38,499 bases of DNA from Thermoplasmatota archaeon (GCA_016930995.1 JAFGFQ010000155.1:1-38499), one strand, 5' to 3'; shown: positions 14,240 to 23,570, counted from the stretch's first letter. Program-made: numbers and translations. Notes: generated from the letters alone by a model not told the origin.

Positions 14240-15226
14240 GTGAAACGATTAGAAGACATCGGGGAAAGAAACGCGATACAAAAGATTGAAAAAATCCTTA
14301 CACCGGGAAAAAATTCTCGTGGCATGGGTGATGACTGTGCGATGATTGAATGTAGGAATGAGTACCTGCTCGTCACCACCGATATGATGTCTCAACAGAC
14401 CCACATCCCTGCACAGATGACACCATATCAAATGGGATGGTTCCTTGTCGCGATAAACCTCTCCGATATCGCGGCAAAGGGAGGATCCCCGCTTGGGGTG
14501 GTCTGTTCCTATGGGCTTCCGAGACGTACCTCAGTATCATTTCTAAAAACTCTTACAAAAGGAGCAGATGCCTGTGCTATCCGATACGGAACACACATCG
14601 TTGGGGGAGATACAAAGGAGACGACAGAGATAACCTTATGCGGGACTGCGATTGGCACCGTGAAAAAGGACGAGTGTATGACACGAGCCGGTGCACGCCC
14701 GGGGGATATCGTTGCAGTTACCGGAGTCCTTGGGAGCGCCGGTGCTGGATACCACGCCTTGAAACAACAGAAACAAGCACAAACACTCTCAAAGGGGTTG
14801 TTTGAACCTCTGCCACGGCTCAAGGAAGGCCGGATGCTTGCACAACAACACACCGTGACCTCATCAATGGATTTATCCGATGGCCTATCAGCATCACTGT
14901 ACCAACTGCAAGAAGTCAACGCCGTGGGCTTTGAAATCCAGGAAAGCACTCTGCCACTTGCCCCAGGGCTGTACCAGCTTTTCGGCAAGCATCAGAAGAA
15001 AAAGGTGTACAATGTCGCATTGCATTTCGGGGGGGATTACGAGCTTCTTGTGACGATTCGACCGGAGCAATTCCAACGCACACAACACACATTACAAAAG
15101 CAGGGATCGTCTCTTACTGCAATCGGAAGGGTGACAAAGAAAAAAGAACTAACCATACTTGGGGAACGAACGAAGAAGGTCCTGAAAAACAAAGGCTATG
15201 AGCATTTCAAACGTCATTCGTTTTAG
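14240..15226 (+). CDS. thiL: Thiamine-monophosphate kinase
   Basis: This 328-residue enzyme phosphorylates thiamine phosphate to the cofactor TPP, completing the route begun by ThiDN. It belongs to the PurM/ThiL superfamily. Motifs in order are GMGDDCAMIE, LLVTTDMMSQQTHIP, NLSDIAAKGGSPLGVV, GTHIVGGDTKETTEIT, GDIVAVTGVLGSAGAGY, SSMDLSDGLSASLYQL and FGGDYELLVTI. The Asp residues that bind Mg-ATP are intact. KRLEDIGERNAIQKI is the usual N terminus, and it starts at GTG 14240. An ATG eight codons upstream lies inside the TATA region and is less likely. Confidence 0.94.
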   Translation: MKRLEDIGERNAIQKIEKILTPGKNSRGMGDDCAMIECRNEYLLVTTDMMSQQTHIPAQMTPYQMGWFLVAINLSDIAAKGGSPLGVVCSYGLPRRTSVSFLKTLTKGADACAIRYGTHIVGGDTKETTEITLCGTAIGTVKKDECMTRAGARPGDIVAVTGVLGSAGAGYHALKQQKQAQTLSKGLFEPLPRLKEGRMLAQQHTVTSSMDLSDGLSASLYQLQEVNAVGFEIQESTLPLAPGLYQLFGKHQKKKVYNVALHFGGDYELLVTIRPEQFQRTQHTLQKQGSSLTAIGRVTKKKELTILGERTKKVLKNKGYEHFKRHSF

Positions 15227-15299
15227 AAGGAAAAAACAGGTAAGAGCTGTCCCATAAACGTTTTAAAGGAGGAAAGAGAAACATACCATACGGAGTATT

Positions 15300-16610
15300 A
15301 TGCGATACAAATGGATTATTGCACTTACCGTTATTGTTATTTCTCTGCTCCTTGTTGGTCTTTTCTCAGGCTTGTTTGGTCAGGATTTCACTTTTGGTAT
15401 CACTGGGAAAAAACCCTCAGTTCTCATCACGTATCCTTCTGAGGGTGCAACGGTGGCTAGTCTTGTGATGATCAGCGGGACTGCACAAGACCCTGAAAAA
15501 ACAGGGAACATCACCAGTGTCCAGGTACGGATTGATGAGGCCCCTTGGGTGACGGTGACAGGAACGATACTCTGGAGTTACGATTGGAACACATATTCTC
15601 TTCAGAACGGAGAGTATACTATCAGTGCACGGTCCTTCAACGGGGGAGAGTACTCTGAAGTAGTCTCGATAACCATCTTGGTGGATAATCCGACTGCTGT
15701 CGATTCAGGCACTCATAAATGGGCGTTGTTTGTCGCAGCTGCGAACTTCCCTGATTCCAATGATACGAAACTTGGCAATGGCGGTCTGTACCTCGCGGAG
15801 GAAATGGCGACGTATTTCATTGAAACCAACCAGTATCCCACATCTCAGGTCACGATTCTTTTTGATGACGGATGGATCCGCAGCGAGAACGGGTACGGTG
15901 TGAGGCTTGCAACGCTGCAAGAGCGGCCTCATGAGTACGCTATCACGTATGCGGGTGCGACGAAAACAAACTTTATCGCTTCGCTTGAGCACCTCATCAA
16001 TGAGTCAAACAAATATGCGGACAGCGAGGTGTTCCTCTGGATCTTCAGCCATGGGGTCGGCAACCAGAATCAGACATTGACCGGTGGAAAGATTCTACAG
16101 AGAAGCGAGATATTCCTGTGGGATGACACGATCACCGATAAGGATTTAGGGAATCTGCTTGATCCTCTCACATCGAAGAAGGTCGCAATCATTATTGATG
16201 CATGTTACGCCGGTGGGTTTGCAGACCGAACTATTCTGAACTTCCGTACCTCACTGTTCGTACGCTCCGGTATCCCGCGCAATGGTCGTGTGGTCATCGC
16301 GAGTACGAGTAAGTTCCGCTCCGGATACGCCAGTACGATTCAGGGCCCGCTTTTTTCCCTCCTCTGGTTTGAAGGGTTGTCCTCTGGAAACGCGGACGGT
16401 TACAAGTCAGGTCTGTTCGACCGAGGAGTGCACCGGAGACTTACATTCTTCCAGAATGGAGAGGTCTCCGTCGAAGAGGCGTTCTACTATGCACGGGTGA
16501 TGTTGCGTACCGATAGTGCCTTGCAGGAGTTTCAGTCGATGCAGCCTCAGATTAATGATCGGTATCCGCATCGTGGTCTGCTGCGGAACCTTGGTGAACT
16601 GCAATTATAA
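15300..16610 (+). CDS. Exported caspase-like (clan CD, C13/C14) peptidase with N-terminal Ig-like domain
   Basis: This 436-residue protein has an uncleaved-looking signal anchor at residues 5-23. An Ig-like beta domain follows at about 38-130 (VLITYPSEGATVASLVMISG ... NGEYTISARSF). The peptidase domain begins KWALFVAAANF, with catalytic His251 in LWIFSHGVG and catalytic Cys302 in AIIIDACYAGGFAD, the legumain/caspase order and spacing. The sequence FS-HG and DAC is closer to archaeal C13-like enzymes than to metacaspases, but I cannot separate C13 from C14 by eye. The active site would face outside. GGAG four bases ahead of the ATG supports the start. It could process surface proteins or degrade peptides. 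Confidence 0.82.
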   Translation: MRYKWIIALTVIVISLLLVGLFSGLFGQDFTFGITGKKPSVLITYPSEGATVASLVMISGTAQDPEKTGNITSVQVRIDEAPWVTVTGTILWSYDWNTYSLQNGEYTISARSFNGGEYSEVVSITILVDNPTAVDSGTHKWALFVAAANFPDSNDTKLGNGGLYLAEEMATYFIETNQYPTSQVTILFDDGWIRSENGYGVRLATLQERPHEYAITYAGATKTNFIASLEHLINESNKYADSEVFLWIFSHGVGNQNQTLTGGKILQRSEIFLWDDTITDKDLGNLLDPLTSKKVAIIIDACYAGGFADRTILNFRTSLFVRSGIPRNGRVVIASTSKFRSGYASTIQGPLFSLLWFEGLSSGNADGYKSGLFDRGVHRRLTFFQNGEVSVEEAFYYARVMLRTDSALQEFQSMQPQINDRYPHRGLLRNLGELQL

Positions 16611-16647
16611 GAACATTAATAAAGCCTCGTTCATTGGAATTCACAGC

Positions 16648-17652
16648 ATGAAAAAAGAGGCCTTGTTTTGGAAACCGCTCAAGGATGAGACCGTTCAATG
16701 TCTCCTCTGTCCGCATCATTGCGTTCTTGCTCTTGGGAAGGTAGGGATTTGTGGTGTGCGGAAAAACGAGCAGGGGACTTTGTATAGTCTTATCTATCAG
16801 GCCTGTTCCTCGATGGCTGATGATCCCATTGAGAAGAAACCCTTGTATCATTTCCATCCGGGATCCATGGTTCTTTCCTTAGGTTCTGTTGGGTGTACCT
16901 TCCGATGTGAGCATTGCCAGAACTATCATATCTCGATGTCGCGTCCTGAGGATGTACCCTTGCGTGATATCCCAGCGAACCAGCTCAGTCGAATTGCTAT
17001 TGAACATGGTTGCCAGGGCATCGCATGGACATATAACGAGCCGACGATTTGGCATGAGTACACGCTTGAGGCAGCACGTCTGGTCAAAAAGGAAGATCTT
17101 TACACGGTGTATGTCACCAACGGATATATCGAAGAAGAGCCTCTTAGGCAGCTTGCACCGTATCTGGATGCGATGAATATCGATGTCAAGGCATTCCATG
17201 ACGAGTTCTACCACACCGTCTGTAAAGCGACATTGACCCCTGTGATTCAGACATGTGAACGAGCAAAGAGACTCGGGATTCACCTTGAACTCACCTACCT
17301 GGTGATCCCTGGTTTGAATGATGATGCCTCTGAGGTACAACGGTTCTGCCACTGGATAGCAGAGACACTTGGGACAGACACCCCGGTGCATTTCAGCCGT
17401 TTTCATCCAGATTATCAAATGAAGAACCATCAGGCGACCTCGACCAGCAGCCTTCTGAAATGCCATGGCATCGCAAGAGATGAGGGTCTTCAGTTCGTGT
17501 ATCTTGGGAATATCCCTCATGGGGACTATGACAACACCTATTGCCCGTCCTGTAAGAATCTCCTCATTGAGCGATATGGATTTTCCGCTCATATCACCGG
17601 AATGTCACATGGGAAATGTTCCCGCTGCAATACCATAATTCCGATACGATAA
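16648..17652 (+). CDS. amrS: AmmeMemoRadiSam-system radical SAM enzyme (AmrS)
   Basis: This 334-residue radical SAM protein has CTFRC.HC (Cys83, 87, 90) binding the 4Fe-4S cluster. It is preceded by the family-specific CLLCPHHC.L..GKVGICGVR segment and QACSSMADDPIEKKPLYHFHPG. GIAWTYNEPTIWHEYT and MNIDVKAF continue the pyruvate-formate-lyase-activase-like barrel, and a C-terminal CPSC...CSRC pair suggests a further metal site. In other genomes the gene often sits with Memo and AMMECR1 homologues; neither is in this window, so the link rests on similarity only. The reaction is unknown. ATG 16648 matches the family start; the longer frame from 16516 overlaps the peptidase gene. Confidence 0.88.
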   Translation: MKKEALFWKPLKDETVQCLLCPHHCVLALGKVGICGVRKNEQGTLYSLIYQACSSMADDPIEKKPLYHFHPGSMVLSLGSVGCTFRCEHCQNYHISMSRPEDVPLRDIPANQLSRIAIEHGCQGIAWTYNEPTIWHEYTLEAARLVKKEDLYTVYVTNGYIEEEPLRQLAPYLDAMNIDVKAFHDEFYHTVCKATLTPVIQTCERAKRLGIHLELTYLVIPGLNDDASEVQRFCHWIAETLGTDTPVHFSRFHPDYQMKNHQATSTSSLLKCHGIARDEGLQFVYLGNIPHGDYDNTYCPSCKNLLIERYGFSAHITGMSHGKCSRCNTIIPIR

Positions 17653-17785
17653 TCAGATCTTTTTTCCTCCTGTTTTATTAAAACCTGTTTAAATATATAT
17701 ATTGAGGAAAAATTTAATAAAGGAGGAAGCATACTTATCTTTATAGATCACATTAGATGTAAGGTACTCAGGTATAGGTGACACT

Positions 17786-18559
17786 ATGATATCCTTAAAA
17801 AAGAACGACAAGATCATTATTATTGCCGCGGTCGTCATCCTTGTTCTTGCTGGTGTTGGGGTTGCGATGTACCAATCACCAAAAACAAGCGAGATACCGC
17901 TTTTGAACACCATCGGAGAGAACGAATACCAAGTCATCTGGACCGTGCAGAACGGTTCTCTGAGTCCTATTTCTGATTATGCAAATAAGAAATCCATGAG
18001 TGAAAACACGGTCATGATACCGGAAGGGAACATTAAAAGTGTCACGTTTGATCTTCAATGGACTGATGATCGTATGACTGTTTTTAAACGGATGGGCCTA
18101 GATAGTCTTACGTTGGAAATAACGACGCCTGATGGCTTTACAACGAGCATGACAAATACCAGTGCGCGCAAAACAGGAGCCGGTAGTATCACTATTACTG
18201 TTGACACGGGGAAAACCACTCCTCCGACCTCGATTAAAGAAACCACTGAACAAGCTGCTCAGTTAAAACTCAAACAGTCCCCGTATTATGATAATGCATG
18301 GACCGATAAGAACATCTACATCAACGTCAGTGTCAAGGTCGGTGAAATCCGCCTCTTAAAACAACTGCGTGACAAAGGTAATGACTATGAATTGAGCATT
18401 ACCTATCAGTACTACCATGGGATCCTGAGAGGAGATGTCACAAAAACCACAGGAGATGATATGACCACCCCGCCAGAGGATGATCCCTGGGCTGATGAGG
18501 TGATTCCTCCCCCGTATGTCTCCATGATCATCCAGACCGGATGCGGCAGGTTCGTCTAA
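17786..18559 (+). CDS. Membrane-anchored extracellular protein of unknown function
   Basis: This 257-residue protein has one N-terminal membrane helix (about 10-28, IIIIAAVVILVLAGVGVAMY) after a basic start, then a hydrophilic, probably extracellular domain. Strand-rich text such as SVTFDLQWTDDRMT, LTLEITTPDGFTTSM and SITITVDTG suggests a beta-sandwich. A second part (YYDNAWTDKNIYINVSVKVGEIRLL) repeats that character, and the C terminus is acidic and Pro-rich. No catalytic motif is visible and I do not recognise the family. AGGTGAC just ahead of the ATG serves as ribosome binding site. The gene stands alone between amrS and the convergent pelA. Confidence 0.72.
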   Translation: MISLKKNDKIIIIAAVVILVLAGVGVAMYQSPKTSEIPLLNTIGENEYQVIWTVQNGSLSPISDYANKKSMSENTVMIPEGNIKSVTFDLQWTDDRMTVFKRMGLDSLTLEITTPDGFTTSMTNTSARKTGAGSITITVDTGKTTPPTSIKETTEQAAQLKLKQSPYYDNAWTDKNIYINVSVKVGEIRLLKQLRDKGNDYELSITYQYYHGILRGDVTKTTGDDMTTPPEDDPWADEVIPPPYVSMIIQTGCGRFV

Positions 18560-18562
18560 ACA

Positions 18563-18570
18563 TTTTTTTT
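18563..18570 (+). terminator. T run between convergent genes
   Basis: Eight T directly follow the stop of the membrane-anchored protein gene and overlap the stop of pelA on the opposite strand. It probably terminates the plus-strand transcript. Confidence 0.4.
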
Positions 18571-19615
18571 AATATTTGAACCGAAGCAACACCGCGATGC
18601 CGCCGATTCCTTCAAATTTCTTTCCTGTCTCATGCATCGTGTTGATGATGATGAACTCACAGGATGTTTTTCGTGCAAGGTCAAGGAAATGCTCCCCTTC
18701 TTTGCTTCGAACAAATTTATCTGAAATAAGCAGGCGTTCTGCGGCACCCCGTGCCAAGGCGTCATTGACCTCACCGGGTCCATAGGTGACCAATCCATCC
18801 TTTTTGATTTCCTCAAAGACTTTCTCGACGGCTTGGGTTTCTTTTGAGACCCGGTTTTCTTTTGTGATCTGCTCAACGATGCCAAGCTTAAGTGCCTCAT
18901 GGACACCATTCATGCCTGTGTTGGCGGTCGCATGGGTGATACAACCCTGGAAAAGCACTGGTTCTTTTTCCTTGCCAGCTTTTAGCAAATGCTCCCGTGC
19001 GAAGCCAGGTCCAATAATGACAAGGGGAGAATCAGGTTTTTTCACTGTTTTGATTACAGAGAAGATTTCACCATAGTACTCTTGAGTAGTCTCCTTACTC
19101 TCATACATCTTTCCAGACCGATGTGCTTCAATCTCAGCGACACATTGAACCCCACTCTGATAGAGCAAGGCTATCGCTGCAGCATCATCATCAAGAGAGA
19201 CGAACACAAGCATTGGTTGTGTCCGCTGCTGTACCGCCTCATCGATCCGCTGGAGCTGATGGATTCTCCAGTGTTCCTTTTGGATTGAGAGCGGTTGCAT
19301 CTCCTCTGCATCAACATTAAACGTGTGATACGAACCAAGATCCTGAAGGCCTTCTTTGATCACTCCTTGGATGCGAAGCCTGTTTGAGAATTCATGAAAT
19401 GCGACCTTTTCTACACAAATCCCCAGCTTCATTTTTTTCTTCTCTGTTTTCTTGGCTCGGAGTTTGTCTGCTTTTTCGCCTTCCGCGGTCCGGAATGTTA
19501 CCGCACGAACCAGGTCCCCCTCCTCGATAATATTGTACAGATGCCAGATATCGTCAAGATTCTCGGGTACAAGCTTTATTTCACCACTCTTCGGGTCTTT
19601 AAAGATGACTTTCAC
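18569..19615 (-). CDS. pelA: Ribosome rescue factor aPelota
   Basis: This 348-residue protein is archaeal Pelota (Dom34). With aABCE1 and aEF1A it recognises stalled ribosomes with an empty A site and splits them. The N-terminal Sm-like domain reads GEIKLVPENLDDIWHLYNII.EGD. The central domain resembles eRF1 but lacks the GGQ hydrolysis motif, as expected. The C-terminal domain shows YGPGEVNDALARGAAERLLISD. I chose GTG 19615, since VKVIFKDPKSGEIKLVPEN is the normal start, and AGGTGGG lies seven bases upstream. It begins 10 bases after rqcH stops, and its ribosome binding site overlaps that stop, so the two are coupled. Confidence 0.95.
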   Translation of the reverse strand: MKVIFKDPKSGEIKLVPENLDDIWHLYNIIEEGDLVRAVTFRTAEGEKADKLRAKKTEKKKMKLGICVEKVAFHEFSNRLRIQGVIKEGLQDLGSYHTFNVDAEEMQPLSIQKEHWRIHQLQRIDEAVQQRTQPMLVFVSLDDDAAAIALLYQSGVQCVAEIEAHRSGKMYESKETTQEYYGEIFSVIKTVKKPDSPLVIIGPGFAREHLLKAGKEKEPVLFQGCITHATANTGMNGVHEALKLGIVEQITKENRVSKETQAVEKVFEEIKKDGLVTYGPGEVNDALARGAAERLLISDKFVRSKEGEHFLDLARKTSCEFIIINTMHETGKKFEGIGGIAVLLRFKY

Positions 19616-19625
19616 GACAACCCAC

Positions 19626-21605
19626 CTAACGCAGTTCAAATCCAATGGTTTTTAGAATCGTACATTCCCCCGGTGGAAGTACTTTTTCGACTATGTCCGT
19701 CGACACTTGAAACGCCTCCGCAAGTATTCGTGCCACGGTGCTCTTTTTTGTCACACCGGGGATAAGGATAGCGTATCCGTTTATCGCGTGTGCAGCGACC
19801 GCTGATACCGGACCACCCATGAGCCTTTCTTCATCACCAAGACGAATACGACCGACGGCAACCTCCAGTTTGCATCGATGATAATTCCGTTTCCCACGGA
19901 TGATAAATGCACCTTTCGGGACATACTCCCCGCTCTCTGGTGTTTTACTCACCTGCTCAGGCAGCACCCAGTACACCGATGCCTCAGCGAACTGGTTCCA
20001 TGCCCGCGAGTATGACGCAGCGAACAAACAGGCTTCCTCCAATGTCTTTTCTGATATGAAACGTTTTTCATCGTCGATTCCTTTGCTTTTAATAACGCAG
20101 CTTGGAGCCCCATGGATGTCCGCGTGCGCATACCGATCCCCCTCTGAGAGATATTTCTTTACTACGATATCATTACTTGAAGCATCTTTGCCTGCAACGA
20201 CGATGTTTTCCTCCGAGGAGATGAACCAGCGGAACCGTTCAAACCACCAGTGTTTCTCATGGGTGCGTTGCTTTTTCATCACAACGACTTCGGATTCCTT
20301 GAGTGTCTCTAAAGCATGTCTCGTCTGTTGAATCGCCTCTTCAGCCCCCCGGAGTTTTTCCTGTATTTTTTTACTCTCCCCATATTTCTGTTCTGCATTC
20401 TCGGTGACACTCTTCCGGAAATCCAAGGCGACCTCGATTGTTTTACCTGACACATCATTTAAGAGAAGGAGTAATTCATTCGCTGTTGGGTCAAACTGTC
20501 TCACAGCGGGATTCTGACGGATTTTTTCAATGGCATCCTCTTTTTCTTTTTGTTTCAGAACCTCTACTATCTCCCCCAGCACCTTTTCACAGGTCTGGAA
20601 ATTCAGATAGATAAGGTCCGCCTCAAGTTTCCGTAAAGAGATGCTTTCTTTGAATTCCTCGATTAATTCCTGCTGCTGTGCGTGTTGACGGAGGAGTCTC
20701 TCACGTTGTTTGGTATGAGCAACCTCCTGGGGCTTTGGTATTTTTTTCTCATGAATAAACAGCTCAAGACCTCTTGAAAAACTCGACGTTGGTTCAAATT
20801 CCATGCCGGTATAGCTTACAAACGGGAACGGCAGAATATCAATGAGTGTGGCATCCTGTTTCACGAACACGGGTTGAAATCGTTTTTCTTCAAAAACACG
20901 GAGAAGATCCTGTAGTCCTTCGTAGAGATTATTTTGTGTTTCCTTCTGTAGTGCCGATGCTTTCAGGTTCTTCTCAATGTTGGCCTTGGCACACAGCTCT
21001 TCTGCATATAGACCACTGAGGTTCACTGAGGAAGCTAGGGTTCGAACCAGGTCTTTTGAGCTTCGTGATACAAGGTCGTCAAACGCCTGTTTCGTCAGAT
21101 GGAACGGGTTGGTCTGGGACGGTGGTGGGATGTACAGTTCGCCACTTTTAATCAAGCGAGATGCCCACTCTTGCTTGATGAGCGGCCGAATGATTCGTCC
21201 CTCGGGGTCAAGCAGGATGATATTGCCTTTTGAGAACAACTCACAGACAAGCGTGTACTCTCCTTCCTTTCTCCCAATCTTTATTTTTATGATACGATCG
21301 AACTCATGCTGGGTGATCTCACTGATTTTCCCATTCAAGAGATATTTTCGTAAGGTCATTGCGAACAGCGATGGTTTCTCTGGTACGTCAAACGATTCCT
21401 GGGTACGGCACAGAAGCTCGCCGTTTCGTATGAACAGTGACTCTTTTTGTTTTATCGATTTCTGCTGTATTCTAAGTAACAACTCGTCTCGGGTGAGCTG
21501 ATAGATTTTTTCAATGAAACATCCAATTAAGTCTTGCGATTCCGAGACAATGACATGGATGTCAAATGAGGCAAGTCCGCGTGTCATAGACGGGGTATTA
21601 TCCAT
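19626..21605 (-). CDS. rqcH: Ribosome quality control factor RqcH (NEMF/Tae2/NFACT family)
   Basis: This 659-residue protein binds the split large subunit carrying peptidyl-tRNA and, in bacteria and probably archaea, recruits tRNA-Ala to add C-terminal Ala tails. The NFACT-N domain begins MTRGLASFDIHVIVSE; the Asp-Arg pair needed for tailing in bacterial RqcH is visible as FDRI (Asp103-Arg104). HhH and long coiled-coil regions follow at about 290-450. The NFACT-R domain has HWWFERFRWF, DIVVKKYLSEGDRYAHAD and HGAPSCVIKSK. The ATG follows a TATA box by 26 bases, so the pelA mRNA probably starts here as a two-gene leaderless transcript. Confidence 0.94.
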   Translation of the reverse strand: MDNTPSMTRGLASFDIHVIVSESQDLIGCFIEKIYQLTRDELLLRIQQKSIKQKESLFIRNGELLCRTQESFDVPEKPSLFAMTLRKYLLNGKISEITQHEFDRIIKIKIGRKEGEYTLVCELFSKGNIILLDPEGRIIRPLIKQEWASRLIKSGELYIPPPSQTNPFHLTKQAFDDLVSRSSKDLVRTLASSVNLSGLYAEELCAKANIEKNLKASALQKETQNNLYEGLQDLLRVFEEKRFQPVFVKQDATLIDILPFPFVSYTGMEFEPTSSFSRGLELFIHEKKIPKPQEVAHTKQRERLLRQHAQQQELIEEFKESISLRKLEADLIYLNFQTCEKVLGEIVEVLKQKEKEDAIEKIRQNPAVRQFDPTANELLLLLNDVSGKTIEVALDFRKSVTENAEQKYGESKKIQEKLRGAEEAIQQTRHALETLKESEVVVMKKQRTHEKHWWFERFRWFISSEENIVVAGKDASSNDIVVKKYLSEGDRYAHADIHGAPSCVIKSKGIDDEKRFISEKTLEEACLFAASYSRAWNQFAEASVYWVLPEQVSKTPESGEYVPKGAFIIRGKRNYHRCKLEVAVGRIRLGDEERLMGGPVSAVAAHAINGYAILIPGVTKKSTVARILAEAFQVSTDIVEKVLPPGECTILKTIGFELR

Positions 21606-21624
21606 TTCAATGTTAAAAAAGAAT

Positions 21625-21637
21625 GGGATAAAAATGG
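21625..21637 (-). promoter_or_regulatory. TATA box of rqcH-pelA
   Basis: The minus strand reads CCATTTTTATCCC, centred 26 bases ahead of the rqcH ATG. It would drive both rqcH and pelA. Confidence 0.4.
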
Positions 21638-21651
21638 TATAGTTTTAGAAT

Positions 21652-22992
21652 CTACCGATTTTTTCCCTTGTTATCCAATTTTTTTAGAATGTTTACGAAA
21701 CGGATTTCTCTCCAGTCCAAAGAGATTCTGCCGAGATCATCGGTGGAAACAACGGTAATCTGATGGTTACGAAGCGAGAATTTATTGAAATGCCATGCAA
21801 AGGGTGCTTCGGTATCATTATAGACCAATTTTCCATCATAGAAAAACTGAACATACCTAAAAGGGACCGCTTGGTCAGCTTCCGCCCAAATCCAGATATC
21901 ATTGATGACCGTTGTTTTAAATTCACCAATTTTACGTTTCTTCATTCCTGCGTTGTAGAGAAAACCAACACGAGGTGATGTGATTCGCACTTGGGGTGGT
22001 GTATCTGTAATGTCCGCAAGATATGCCAGGGACGCAGCGATGATCCGCGTGGTATTTACCAAATAGCTGATATTAACGTTACTGAGATTGTCTCGAGCGG
22101 AATGATAATTTGGATCGTGATCTCCTTGCCAACAGCAGATCGACTCCCAACTGTATGGGAGAAACGATGCGAAATCACTGCCACTCATGCGATGTTGGAT
22201 TCTGTTAATAGTACCACGGTTGACGGTCAACCCAATCTGATACACTGTGTTGATATGCTGAAACACGTCAGCAACCCAACCGACATCCTCTGTGGCTGTG
22301 ACCGTCATTCTTTTACTCCCTTCGTCATGACCAATCATATCTGCGTTGATCTCGACGAGAATATTATCATTCCGTTCGTATGCATCATTTGCGTACGCGC
22401 GACTACCCATGAGACCGATTTCTTCCCCTGAAAACGTCACAAACCTCAGAGAACGTTGAAACTCGAACTGACTCAACGCATAAGCTGCGGCAAGCACGGC
22501 TGCAGTACCTGATCCATCATCGTTTGCCCCGGGTCCTGCTGCGACCGAGTCATAATGTGCATTAAAAAGAATCAGTGAGGTATCCTTGGTATTCGTCCCT
22601 GGTAATGTCCCTTCAACATTCTGACTTGTATAGAAATAGGGATGTCGAAGGTTGCGCCACATCGTCCAGTTGTGATATCGTGTTACGAGCCTTATGTCTG
22701 TGAACTGTGCATGGATGTATTGGGCTGCTTTTTCGCATCCGTAGGTGCCTGTCACGCGCGGTCCAAGACCAACAAGGTACTGAAGATATTTCAAAATTAA
22801 TGCTTCATCGATTATTGAAAGGATCTCATCGATTTTCTCATTGGTTGAGCGAGGATTTACCAGTTCCTTAGTCGAAAAAATGTCTGTATTCTTTTGTGAT
22901 ATAATGAGTACTGATGAGGAGGATGTGGTCAGCACAATGACCATGAAAACAACGATGAGTGTTTGTAGGAATCGAGCGAGTGTTTTTTTCAT
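21652..22992 (-). CDS. Exported M28 family metallopeptidase
   Basis: This 446-residue protein has an N-terminal signal segment (residues 7-32), then an M28 aminopeptidase domain with two zinc ions. Ligands are visible: AHYDSV (His146), GANDDGSG (Asp158), FSGEEIG (Glu190 catalytic, Glu191), NADMIG (Asp218) and NYHSARD (His297). A C-terminal Ig-like domain (about 335-440) contains VRITSPRVGFLYN and FFYDGKLVYNDTEAPFAWHF, a module also seen in the second M28 protein here. It probably acts as an extracellular aminopeptidase. An AATTTATAATAG box lies about 45 bases upstream. The ribosome binding site is weak. It stands 46 bases from rqcH on the same strand. Confidence 0.9.
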   Translation of the reverse strand: MKKTLARFLQTLIVVFMVIVLTTSSSSVLIISQKNTDIFSTKELVNPRSTNEKIDEILSIIDEALILKYLQYLVGLGPRVTGTYGCEKAAQYIHAQFTDIRLVTRYHNWTMWRNLRHPYFYTSQNVEGTLPGTNTKDTSLILFNAHYDSVAAGPGANDDGSGTAAVLAAAYALSQFEFQRSLRFVTFSGEEIGLMGSRAYANDAYERNDNILVEINADMIGHDEGSKRMTVTATEDVGWVADVFQHINTVYQIGLTVNRGTINRIQHRMSGSDFASFLPYSWESICCWQGDHDPNYHSARDNLSNVNISYLVNTTRIIAASLAYLADITDTPPQVRITSPRVGFLYNAGMKKRKIGEFKTTVINDIWIWAEADQAVPFRYVQFFYDGKLVYNDTEAPFAWHFNKFSLRNHQITVVSTDDLGRISLDWREIRFVNILKKLDNKGKNR

Positions 22993-23078
22993 CTTCTTCT
23001 CTGTAATTTCTCTGTACTCTAAGAAAAGATACTATTATAAATTTTCGCTAATAGAAATAGAAAAGAGCGTAAGTGTTG

Positions 23079-23486
23079 TTAGAATCGCCTTTTCATAGGG
23101 GGTTTTTGTGCGATTTTTTTCACTGTTTGCAAGAGTGTTGTAATGTCAAATGGTTTTGTGATGTAATCTGCGATATACGGGTAGATTTCGTTGAACTCTT
23201 CTCCCTGGATACGTTTTGCAGTCAGTACAATAATAGTGTTTTCGTCGATGAATCCATCAATGGTCATCTTCTTTATCGTTTCGATACCATCCATGATAGG
23301 CATCATGATGTCCAGGATGATGATACCTTGGAACCCTTTTTCGAGTTCAAGGAGGCAGTTTCTTCCGTTGTCCGCGGTTGTGACTGTGAAGCCTTCTCTT
23401 TCAAAAAGCTGCTGAAGACTGTAGACAATGTCAGGATCGTCATCAACAATCATGAGGTTTTTTTGATAATATTCTGGCTGGTTCAT
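23079..23486 (-). CDS. Single-domain response regulator (CheY-like)
   Basis: This 135-residue receiver domain has the acidic pocket Asp15-Asp17 (LMIVDDDPD), phosphoacceptor Asp59 (IIILDIMMPIMDG), Thr89 (IIVLTAK) and Lys111 (ITKPFD). There is no output domain; the C terminus ends in a basic KPPMKRRF. The partner kinase is not in the window. The nearest sensor-like gene is the divergent HTH-PAS-PAS protein at 23952, which lacks a kinase domain. A TATA box 28 bases ahead of the ATG indicates a leaderless transcript. Confidence 0.93.
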   Translation of the reverse strand: MNQPEYYQKNLMIVDDDPDIVYSLQQLFEREGFTVTTADNGRNCLLELEKGFQGIIILDIMMPIMDGIETIKKMTIDGFIDENTIIVLTAKRIQGEEFNEIYPYIADYITKPFDITTLLQTVKKIAQKPPMKRRF

Positions 23487-23508
23487 ATCATTGTATCTAC
23501 TAAGTTAT

Positions 23509-23520
23509 ACTATATAAAAA
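23509..23520 (-). promoter_or_regulatory. TATA box of the response regulator gene
   Basis: The minus strand reads TTTTTATATAGT, centred about 28 bases ahead of the ATG at 23486. Confidence 0.5.
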
Positions 23521-23570
23521 TTCTTTGTTTAAATAGCAAAAGAGCAAAACGTCACTGGGGGGGGGGAAAA

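Noticed and set aside
14101..14379. Long N-terminal extension of the lipoprotein gene
   Set aside because: It runs antisense through thiL; the signal peptide with lipobox begins at 14100.
16516..16647. 44-codon extension of amrS
   Set aside because: It overlaps the end of the caspase-like peptidase gene; family similarity starts at 16648.
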